NCBI GenBank assembly: GCA_028718265.1
Contig: JAQUMG010000013.1
Coordinates: forward strand, 1-17,590
From: Candidatus Omnitrophota bacterium
Lineage (GTDB): Bacteria > Omnitrophota > Koll11 > JAHIPI01
DNA: 17,590 nt
Reading direction: 5' to 3'
This document shows positions 6,091-12,396 of this stretch, piece after piece (positions within the stretch are counted from its first letter, which is position 1; every line of letters begins with the position of its first letter). A program made the translations under genes and the position numbers. Below the pieces are notes generated by a model, which was given only the letters and a program-made list of their open reading frames with translations, was not told the origin of the DNA and did not search any database.

Positions 6091-8480
6091 AAAAACGGAA
6101 ATATAAATTCGGGACCAAAGCGGAGAGCCTTGAACGCCTAGGCTCGCTCCTGTCATTGTCTTCGGTACCTAAATTTCACTATTTTACGGTCAATGAGTGG
6201 CAAAAAGACCCCGAAGCTATTTTGAAAAAGACACGCGCCTGTTTCGGTAAGCAGAAAGTTATCGTGCGTTCCAGTGCCTCTTCCGAAGACGGCGCTTTAG
6301 CCACAATGGCGGGCCTCCACGATTCCATGCCGGACATATCGGCGGATAATAAGAGCCGGCTATCTGATGCGATAGACAAAGTCATATCCAGTTACGAGAA
6401 ATCCGGCACGGCGGACAACCGATACCATCAGGTGTTAGTGCAATTGATGGTCAAAGACATCTCTATGCGCGGGGTCGTTTTTACGCAGTATTTAAATACG
6501 GGTGCCCCGTATTATGTCATAAATTATGACGACGAGACAGGGCGTACGGATACGGTTACTGCAGGGACGGAAAACAGCAACAGGACGCTTTTAGTTCATC
6601 GCCCGGCGGTCGATGAGCTTAAGTCGGAAAGGTTTAAAGCGCTGCTTCGTACAGTCCGGGAAATCGAAAAAGCAACGGGGCATGATTCGCTTGACATAGA
6701 GTTCGCTGTCGATAAAAAGAGCCGCGTGTTTATCTTTCAGGTTCGCCAGATACCGACGCGGCCGAACTGGAACCGCAGTATTACCATCAAAGTCAACGAT
6801 GCGGTCAAACGCATGAAATCTTTCGTTGAGGGTTATGAAAAGGCGACGCCCGGATTATACGGCTCCAGGACGATTTTCGGCAAAATGCCGGACTGGAATC
6901 CGGTGGAGATGATAGGGACGTTTCCGCGGCCGCTGGCTCTGTCACTTTACCGTCATCTGATTACCGATTATGCCTGGCGCGAAGCGCGGCGGCAGATGGG
7001 CTATCTCGAGACACACGGAACAAGATTAATGGTCTCGCTGTCCGGGAAACCGTATATAGACGTCCGCTTAAGTTTTAATTCATTTTTACCGAGCGGCCTG
7101 GACGGACGGATATGCGACAAATTGGTGAGTGCGTGGATAAGCCGTCTTTCGCAGCATAAAGAACTTCATGATAAAATCGAGTTTGAAATCGCTATCACGG
7201 CCCTCGCATTCGATTTTGATAAATCGGTAAGAGAACAGATTCCGGGCGTGCTGACTGATAAAGAAAAGAAGGCATTTTGCAAGTCACTCTTTAACCTTAC
7301 CGACAGCCTCTTGACTGGAAAAGTAGCGCCTATCGAGGGGGAACTTAAAAAGATAGAGATGCTCGCGCATCGCAGGTCCAACCTGATGCAGATGTGCAAG
7401 AATCCTGATTTTACTGTCGTATCCGGGCTACTGGAAGACTGTATCAATCTCGGGACAATACCGTTCAGCATATTGGCGCGGCATGCTTTCATTGCTAAGG
7501 CCTTTATACGCTCCATGGTAAGGCGCGGTATTTTGACATATGATGAGGCGGAGTCATTCCAGAGGTCGATAAAGACGATCGCCAGTGACTTGGTCTCCGA
7601 CATGGATTCATTTATCGTCGGTAAAATCCGGACAGCAGATTTTATGGCTAAATACGGCCATTTAAGACCGGGAACTTACGATATACTCTCGAAGCGGTAT
7701 GACCAGCGCGAGGATTTGTTGAATGGGACGCTGGAGGCGCCTCCAAAGCCGATTTCGCAAAATAAATTTTCTTTTTCCGGCAGCCAGCTGCGAAACATAA
7801 AGAAACTTCTTAAAGAATGCGGATATAGCATAACTCCGGAGCAGTTATTGAAATATATCAAAGACGCAACCAGGGCACGGGAATACGCAAAGTTTATATT
7901 TACCAGGAATATCAGCGATGCCCTTGAGGTCCTGGCTGCGCGGGGCGAAGAGATAGGGCTCAGCCGCGAAGAGTTGTCTTATTTACAACTCAAAGATGTG
8001 CTTGATACGCTGAATATTTCTCAGGGCAGAGCACTGGAGCAGCACCTCAGGGATCTGGCAACAGAAGGCCGCAATATGCACGAGATTACATTGGCGATAC
8101 GTCTTCCGTATCTCATAGAAAAGTCAGAGGATGTATCCATAGTGCCGCTTTTTCTTAATAAGCCTAATTTTATTACGCACAAGACCGTGAGGGGTTCTTA
8201 CGTTTTTATGGACGGAAAGAGCGAAAGCGCGCAGGATATAACCGGTAAGATAGTGCTGATAGAAAATGCTGACCCGGGATTTGACTGGATATTTTCCCGG
8301 CGCCTGGCAGGACTCATTACAAAATTCGGCGGCGCTAATTCACACATGGCCATACGCTGCGCCGAATTCGGCCTGCCGGCCGCGATAGGCTGCGGCGAAC
8401 AGATATTTGACCGCGTGCTCCGCTCGCGTGCGATAGAGATAAACTGTTCTGAAGGAAGAATAGAACCGATTGAGGTATAA
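6075..8480 (+). CDS. L-glutamine kinase-like PEP-synthase-fold protein (Cj1418 type)
   Basis: This 801-residue protein has PEP-synthase domain logic: an N-terminal ATP-grasp (about 1-240, with VIVRSSASSEDG at 62-73 and IFQVRQIPTRP near its end), a long helical middle, and a C-terminal swivelling phosphohistidine domain with GGANSHMAIRCAEFG, where H757 is the likely phosphocarrier. There is no PEP/pyruvate TIM barrel, so it is not a true PEP synthase. The same architecture occurs in C. jejuni Cj1418, which phosphorylates the amide nitrogen of L-glutamine as the first step of O-methyl phosphoramidate synthesis. The three following genes correspond to Cj1417, Cj1416 and Cj1415, which makes that role the best reading. 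The ATG overlaps neuA by 16 bases. Alternatives are a PEP-supplying or rifampicin-phosphotransferase-like enzyme; context argues against both. Confidence 0.8.
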   Translation: MEKRLKKRKYKFGTKAESLERLGSLLSLSSVPKFHYFTVNEWQKDPEAILKKTRACFGKQKVIVRSSASSEDGALATMAGLHDSMPDISADNKSRLSDAIDKVISSYEKSGTADNRYHQVLVQLMVKDISMRGVVFTQYLNTGAPYYVINYDDETGRTDTVTAGTENSNRTLLVHRPAVDELKSERFKALLRTVREIEKATGHDSLDIEFAVDKKSRVFIFQVRQIPTRPNWNRSITIKVNDAVKRMKSFVEGYEKATPGLYGSRTIFGKMPDWNPVEMIGTFPRPLALSLYRHLITDYAWREARRQMGYLETHGTRLMVSLSGKPYIDVRLSFNSFLPSGLDGRICDKLVSAWISRLSQHKELHDKIEFEIAITALAFDFDKSVREQIPGVLTDKEKKAFCKSLFNLTDSLLTGKVAPIEGELKKIEMLAHRRSNLMQMCKNPDFTVVSGLLEDCINLGTIPFSILARHAFIAKAFIRSMVRRGILTYDEAESFQRSIKTIASDLVSDMDSFIVGKIRTADFMAKYGHLRPGTYDILSKRYDQREDLLNGTLEAPPKPISQNKFSFSGSQLRNIKKLLKECGYSITPEQLLKYIKDATRAREYAKFIFTRNISDALEVLAARGEEIGLSREELSYLQLKDVLDTLNISQGRALEQHLRDLATEGRNMHEITLAIRLPYLIEKSEDVSIVPLFLNKPNFITHKTVRGSYVFMDGKSESAQDITGKIVLIENADPGFDWIFSRRLAGLITKFGGANSHMAIRCAEFGLPAAIGCGEQIFDRVLRSRAIEINCSEGRIEPIEV

Positions 8481-8483
8481 ATC

Positions 8484-9152
8484 ATGCCGTTGCGTATAGG
8501 GATTACAATGAGGGCTGTCCGGAATGACGCCTATCCGGAAGAGCGCGATGCGCTCAGCAGGGACTGGTCAGTGTGTATAAAGAAGATCCTGCCCGGAGCG
8601 GTACTTATTCCGCTTACGAACAACCCCGGCGCTGCGGTGGGGACGATAAAGAAATTGAAGATCAACGGAATCATATTGTCCGGAGGAAACGACTGGGGAA
8701 AGGCGCCGGAGCGGGATAAAACAGAGTCGGAAATCGTCAGATATTGCCTTATCCGCAAACTGCCTGTTTTAGGTGCTTGCCGCGGCATGCAGGTATTGAA
8801 TATCCTGCATGGCGGACAGATTGAACGCGACATCCGGAAAGCAAGCAGGGAAAATCATGCGGGCACTTATCACGGTATATATATAAAGGAAGGCAGCATA
8901 TTCCAGAAGTTAGCGAAGGGTGCTGTTGAGCGGGTCAACAGTTTCCATAATCAGGGCGTTATGATAGGAGCAGCTGCGGCTCAATTGGACGTATTTGCGA
9001 TTACAAAAGGCGGCGTCATAGAGGGTTTTTGCCATCGCACAAAACCGATCATCGGGATACAATGGCATCCCGAACGCGAGAATGGTAAAGCAGCATCATT
9101 TGACAGGCAGCTTATAAGTAATCTTTTTAATAAAGGTGCTTTTTGGAAATAA
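8484..9152 (+). CDS. Gamma-glutamyl-CDP-amidate hydrolase-like class I amidohydrolase (Cj1417 type)
   Basis: A 222-residue peptidase C26/gamma-glutamyl hydrolase-fold protein with an intact triad: C99 in GACRGMQ, and H195 and E197 in QWHPERE. The first strand (RIGITMR) and the oxyanion-region SGGND (66-70) fit the family. Generic annotation would call it gamma-glutamyl-GABA hydrolase (PuuD-like). Its place between a glutamine-kinase-like and a cytidylyltransferase gene matches C. jejuni Cj1417, which cleaves CDP-L-glutamine to cytidine diphosphoramidate and glutamate. No putrescine-degradation gene is nearby. It starts 3 bases after the upstream stop, with only a weak GAGG as possible ribosome binding site, suggesting translational coupling. 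Confidence 0.82.
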   Translation: MPLRIGITMRAVRNDAYPEERDALSRDWSVCIKKILPGAVLIPLTNNPGAAVGTIKKLKINGIILSGGNDWGKAPERDKTESEIVRYCLIRKLPVLGACRGMQVLNILHGGQIERDIRKASRENHAGTYHGIYIKEGSIFQKLAKGAVERVNSFHNQGVMIGAAAAQLDVFAITKGGVIEGFCHRTKPIIGIQWHPERENGKAASFDRQLISNLFNKGAFWK

Positions 9153-9168
9153 CGGCTCAGGTGAATGT

Positions 9169-9894
9169 ATGAAAGCGATAATTTTAGCTGCGGGACGCGG
9201 CAGCCGGCTGCAGGGTTTTACGGAAGACAAGCCAAAATGTCTTAACCATCTCGGCGATAAGACGATCCTCGAGCGGCAGGTAGCTGTCCTCCGTTCGGCG
9301 GGAATTGACGATATAATTATCGTGACCGGGTATAAGGCAGAGATGCTGAAGAAATTCGGATTTAAGACATACACTAATCCCCGCTGGGCCGAGACCAACG
9401 TGCTGCGAAGCCTGCTCGCGGCCGCTGAAGAATTTACAGAGCCGGCGATAGTGACATATTCGGATATATTTTACGGCCGTGATACCGTGAACCGCCTGGT
9501 AAAAGAGAATAAGGATGCCGTAGTGGTGTATGACCTGGATTGGAGGAAACTCTGGAGTGAGCGTTTTGATAATCCGCTGGATGACGCAGAGAGCTTCAAA
9601 ATCGGTCCGGATAACAGGATTACTGAAATTGGTAAACGTGTAAAATCTCTGGACGAAATAGAAGGGCAGTATACGGGTCTTATGCGGTTTACGCCGACGG
9701 CATTCGGCTGGATAAAAGATTTTGCGGTAAAACAAAAAGACGATGCACTGGACAGGACTGATATGACTTCGCTTCTCGGAAGCCTTATAACGTCAGGCCA
9801 CCCGATTTACGGCATGGCGATAAAAGGAGGCTGGTGCGAAATAGACACAGAGCGGGACCTCAAGCTGGCAAACAGCCTCTATAATGAAAGGTAG
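9169..9894 (+). CDS. CTP:phosphoglutamine cytidylyltransferase-like (Cj1416 type)
   Basis: A 241-residue nucleotidyltransferase starting MKAIILAAGRGSRL, with EDKPKCL (19-25) completing the nucleotide-binding signature. A YSDIFYGRD metal-site stretch sits mid-protein and EIDTERDL near the C-terminus. This resembles LicC-type phosphocholine cytidylyltransferases, the usual automatic label. In the four-gene context it corresponds to C. jejuni Cj1416, which couples CTP to L-glutamine phosphate to form CDP-L-glutamine. The frame is open from GTG 9136, but ATG 9169 puts the signature at the N-terminus as in the family and avoids overlap with the upstream gene. No choline kinase or choline transporter gene is visible, which argues against phosphocholine. 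Confidence 0.82.
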   Translation: MKAIILAAGRGSRLQGFTEDKPKCLNHLGDKTILERQVAVLRSAGIDDIIIVTGYKAEMLKKFGFKTYTNPRWAETNVLRSLLAAAEEFTEPAIVTYSDIFYGRDTVNRLVKENKDAVVVYDLDWRKLWSERFDNPLDDAESFKIGPDNRITEIGKRVKSLDEIEGQYTGLMRFTPTAFGWIKDFAVKQKDDALDRTDMTSLLGSLITSGHPIYGMAIKGGWCEIDTERDLKLANSLYNER

Positions 9895-9902
9895 GCCTTG
9901 AC

Positions 9903-10415
9903 ATGGTTATCTGGGTGATAGGGCTTTCGGGTTCAGGCAAGACGACATTGGCAAAGGCGCTTTATGACAGGCTAAAGCCGGAGATGCCGAATCTTGTGCG
10001 GCTCGACGGGGATGTTATCAGGGCGCTTTTCGGCAATGATGTTGATCATACCGTAGAAGGAAGGCGTAAAAACGCTGAAAGACTGTCGCGCTTATCAAAA
10101 TTTCTCGCGGATCAGGGCATCCATATCATAGCAGCGGTCTTATCAATATTTCCGGAATGGCAGAAATGGAACCGCGCCAATATCAGCGGTTACTCAGAGG
10201 TTTACCTTAAAGTTTCCATGGAAGTCCTGAAAAAAAGGGATAAGAACAATTTATATCTTCCGGCAATTCAGGGTAAATTGAAGAATGTCGTCGGCGTGGA
10301 CATACCTTTTCCTGAGCCGAAAACGCCGGACCTCGTTATAGATAACAATAAGCACAGGGATGATTTTACGGAGTTAGCGGAAGAAGTTCTTGCGGCGGTA
10401 AAAAGGAGAGCATAG
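9903..10415 (+). CDS. Cytidine diphosphoramidate kinase-like, APS kinase family (Cj1415 type)
   Basis: A 170-residue P-loop kinase of the CysC family: Walker A GLSGSGKTT (7-15), the LDGD motif (34-37), and HTVEGRRKNAERLSRL in place of the APS-binding helix. The segment that reads SPY in adenylylsulfate kinases is VLSIFPEWQKWNR here. I recall this aromatic segment from the Cj1415-type branch, but a search is needed to confirm it. Cj1415 phosphorylates the 3'-hydroxyl of cytidine diphosphoramidate, an analogue of making PAPS from APS. No sulfate adenylyltransferase or sulfotransferase is in the window, so sulfate activation is unlikely. It begins 8 bases after the upstream stop, with no strong ribosome binding site. 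Confidence 0.83.
   Translation: MVIWVIGLSGSGKTTLAKALYDRLKPEMPNLVRLDGDVIRALFGNDVDHTVEGRRKNAERLSRLSKFLADQGIHIIAAVLSIFPEWQKWNRANISGYSEVYLKVSMEVLKKRDKNNLYLPAIQGKLKNVVGVDIPFPEPKTPDLVIDNNKHRDDFTELAEEVLAAVKRRA
10404..10408 (+). promoter_or_regulatory. Ribosome binding site supporting a TTG start
   Basis: AGGAG lies eight bases ahead of TTG 10417, inside the end of the upstream kinase gene. It supports TTG as the initiator of the small unknown gene, which has no ATG near its 5' end. Confidence 0.6.
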
Positions 10416-10416
10416 G

Positions 10417-10857
10417 TTGATAAAGTATACATACGCAAAAGGACGCCTTTTAGATGCGCCAAATACTTATTTTTACACTCCATATTACGGGATAGAGTTT
10501 ATAAATGCGTGGAAAGCCGACAGACTGCGCGTATTAAGGGCGCTGGGTAAACCCATTCGTTTTCAGGGCGGCAAAAGAGAAGAGGCAGAGATTTTATTAA
10601 GGCGGCTTGTACAAAAATTCGAGGTCACGAAGCACGTTGACAACGGGCTTTATGTCGAAACAGCCGAGATCTTCGAAGCGGCTTACGCAAAACACAAAAA
10701 ACTTACGTATCTTAATGCCCTCCTGAAAATTATCGATACGCTGTGTTCCATAAGCCGCAATTTAGATAAACGGCAAAAACAACGCCTGGCGTGGCTTATC
10801 TTACGGGAATTCAAGCATGTCAGCGTGTTAGGCAGAACTGCGGGTGTGTCCATATGA
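10417..10857 (+). CDS. Unrecognised 146-residue protein between kinase and formyltransferase-like genes
   Basis: I do not recognise this family. The protein is small, basic and predicted mostly helical, without signal peptide, membrane segment or cysteine-rich motif. The N-terminal third is rich in aromatics (YTYAKGRLL, YFYTPYYGIEF), followed by a charged segment with GGKREEAEILLRRL and a helical C-terminal half. It is very likely real: the frame is open across the whole gap, TTG 10417 has a well-spaced AGGAG, it starts 2 bases after the upstream stop, and its own stop overlaps the next ATG as ATGA (10854-10857). The location inside the phosphoramidate block suggests a partner or accessory role there; that is inference. 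Confidence 0.72.
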   Translation: MIKYTYAKGRLLDAPNTYFYTPYYGIEFINAWKADRLRVLRALGKPIRFQGGKREEAEILLRRLVQKFEVTKHVDNGLYVETAEIFEAAYAKHKKLTYLNALLKIIDTLCSISRNLDKRQKQRLAWLILREFKHVSVLGRTAGVSI

Positions 10858-11570
10858 AAATGAAAGGGGTTCTTTTTTTGGCAGGCCATACTGCCAGATC
10901 GCAGGCATATGCCCAGGCGATGGTAGATGCAGATTTACACCCGGAATATGCCCTGTTTTTCGGAACAAAAAATAAAGGGCTTTTGGGCCAGCCCGCCGAC
11001 ATACCCGGGAAGTACCGAATAAAAGGATTATTTGTTCCGGATTTGTCCATTCCCCTTGCAGGGAGTTCTAAAAAGTACGGCTGGAATGTAAAAGAAGTCG
11101 CGGTTAATGATGTAAATAATTATAAGATTCTGACGGAGATAAAAAAAATAAATCCCGCTTTAATCATATACTCGGGGTACGGAGGCCAGATAGTAGGAAA
11201 AGAATTAATAGGATCGGGGATAGGATTCCTGCATATGCATTCAGGATGGCTGCCTGATTACAAAGGCAGCACAACGTTGTATTATAGCTGGCTTGCGGAC
11301 AATTTCTGCGGCGTTTCCGCCATTTTACTGAATGCGACAATAGACGGCGGAGCAGTTGTAGCAAGAAAGAAATACGGACCTCCGGCTAAAGGCATAGATG
11401 TGGATTACGTTTATGACAGCGCGATAAGAGCAGATCTTCTGGTATCGGTCCTGAAAAATTATATAAAGAATAGCGGGTTTAAAGACGTAATGCTTCAAAA
11501 AAAGCGCGGTACAAAGTATTTTGTTATTCATCCCGTGTTAAAACACCTTGCGCGTCTCAGTGCAAAATAA
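10854..11570 (+). CDS. Formyltransferase-fold protein with altered active-site motif
   Basis: A 238-residue protein resembling the catalytic half of methionyl-tRNA and sugar N-formyltransferases: a Rossmann-like start (GVLFLAGHTARS), the core FLHMHSGWLPDYKG (125-138), and NATIDGGAVV (160-169). The family triad is Asn-His-Asp in an NxH...D pattern. Here His129 and Asp164 are present, but the Asn position reads His127, so ordinary N10-formyltetrahydrofolate chemistry is uncertain. No C-terminal tRNA-binding domain is present, so it is not tRNA formyltransferase. ATG 10854 gives an ATGA overlap with the upstream stop; the frame also opens at 10791, but that would run through the previous gene. 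It may modify an amino sugar or the phosphoramidate pathway product; the acceptor is unknown. Confidence 0.75.
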   Translation: MKMKGVLFLAGHTARSQAYAQAMVDADLHPEYALFFGTKNKGLLGQPADIPGKYRIKGLFVPDLSIPLAGSSKKYGWNVKEVAVNDVNNYKILTEIKKINPALIIYSGYGGQIVGKELIGSGIGFLHMHSGWLPDYKGSTTLYYSWLADNFCGVSAILLNATIDGGAVVARKKYGPPAKGIDVDYVYDSAIRADLLVSVLKNYIKNSGFKDVMLQKKRGTKYFVIHPVLKHLARLSAK

Positions 11571-11595
11571 ATGGCATGGGAACCCATAAGTATCC

Positions 11596-11600
11596 GGAGG
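11596..11600 (+). promoter_or_regulatory. Ribosome binding site deciding the CDP-alcohol phosphotransferase start
   Basis: GGAGG is five bases before ATG 11606 and makes that start preferable to the in-frame ATG at 11576, which has no purine-rich site ahead of it. Confidence 0.7.
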
Positions 11601-11605
11601 ATAAG

Positions 11606-12391
11606 ATGAAATATGCGCCGAGCAAAGTAAAAAATTCTTTCAATTTTAACGCGAATAACGCATCCGTTATATCCCGCTATATAATAAGGCCGCTCTCTTT
11701 TTATATGACGTCCTTCGCGCTGGAATTAAATATGAAGCCGGATCAGGCAACGGCAATTTCGCTTGCGCTTAATGTAATGAGCGCGTTCGCTTTTATTACA
11801 GGTACACGTATTTTTTTTACTTTTGGGGTGCTGCTGTATTTCCTGGCCGTATTGTTTGACTTTGTTGATGGAAACATAGCCCGCATTACGGATTCCGCTA
11901 CTTACTTCGGCAAGTTCGCTGACGGTGCCGTAGATGTTTTTGCAGACTCATTTATACCGTTAGCCGTTGCAGTAGGATTCTATTTTGCCGGAAGCAGCGT
12001 GGCTTTTCTCTTGATGGGAATCGGCGCATCAATGTTTCTGCTCTTCGGGTTTTTTGTGATAAACCGTGCCTCTTTCATGTGTCGCTGGGTAAAAATAGAC
12101 GAACTTGAAGGGAAACTGCCGCCTGCCGGCAGGCCCGACAATTTAAATCCTCTTAAATCCGGGATGATGCCGCTTTATGCGATAAGCAACGTTGCGATGG
12201 ATGCTAAGATTCTGGTATTAGCTACGGCAGCGATTACGGGCATGACAACCGCTTTATTTATCATACTTTTTACGGTGATCGCGGTATGGGCGGCAGCATT
12301 GACTATCGGCACGGCGCTTGACATGGTCGTACGCCTCAAAATACACAGGGTGAGCAAGTCAGACCTTCGCTTGCGCCAAAAAAGGAGTTAA
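11606..12391 (+). CDS. CDP-alcohol phosphotransferase family membrane protein
   Basis: A 261-residue integral membrane protein with the complete CDP-alcohol phosphotransferase signature: D85, D88-G89, A92-R93, G102, D106 and D110, in exact D-x2-DG-x2-AR-x8-G-x3-D-x3-D spacing. Hydrophobic segments run at roughly 45-67, 70-87, 112-130, 132-153, 185-215 and 216-240, as expected for the six-helix fold. The family moves a phosphoryl-linked group from a CDP carrier to a hydroxyl and releases CMP. Nothing nearby suggests phospholipid synthesis. The genes upstream appear to make cytidine diphosphoramidate, so transfer of phosphoramidate to a glycan or lipid-linked acceptor is an attractive inference. 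Phosphatidyl-inositol/glycerol-type or other headgroup transfer remains possible. Confidence 0.88.
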   Translation: MKYAPSKVKNSFNFNANNASVISRYIIRPLSFYMTSFALELNMKPDQATAISLALNVMSAFAFITGTRIFFTFGVLLYFLAVLFDFVDGNIARITDSATYFGKFADGAVDVFADSFIPLAVAVGFYFAGSSVAFLLMGIGASMFLLFGFFVINRASFMCRWVKIDELEGKLPPAGRPDNLNPLKSGMMPLYAISNVAMDAKILVLATAAITGMTTALFIILFTVIAVWAAALTIGTALDMVVRLKIHRVSKSDLRLRQKRS

Positions 12392-12396
12392 ACAAA

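Noticed and set aside
7733..7744. 12-base perfect palindrome GGAGGCGCCTCC.
   Set aside because: Several such palindromes are expected by chance in a window of this size, and it lies within a coding region.
6075..8480. PEP synthase supplying PEP to the nonulosonate synthase.
   Set aside because: The protein lacks the C-terminal PEP/pyruvate TIM barrel and ends with the phosphohistidine domain. The three following genes fit the glutamine-kinase pathway better.
9169..9894. Phosphocholine decoration (LicC-type cytidylyltransferase plus CDP-alcohol transferase).
   Set aside because: No choline kinase or choline uptake gene is visible, and the gene lies inside the four-gene phosphoramidate order. 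Not fully excluded.
9903..10415. Adenylylsulfate kinase for sulfation of the glycan.
   Set aside because: No sulfate adenylyltransferase or sulfotransferase is visible, and the segment after the P-loop core differs from APS kinases.
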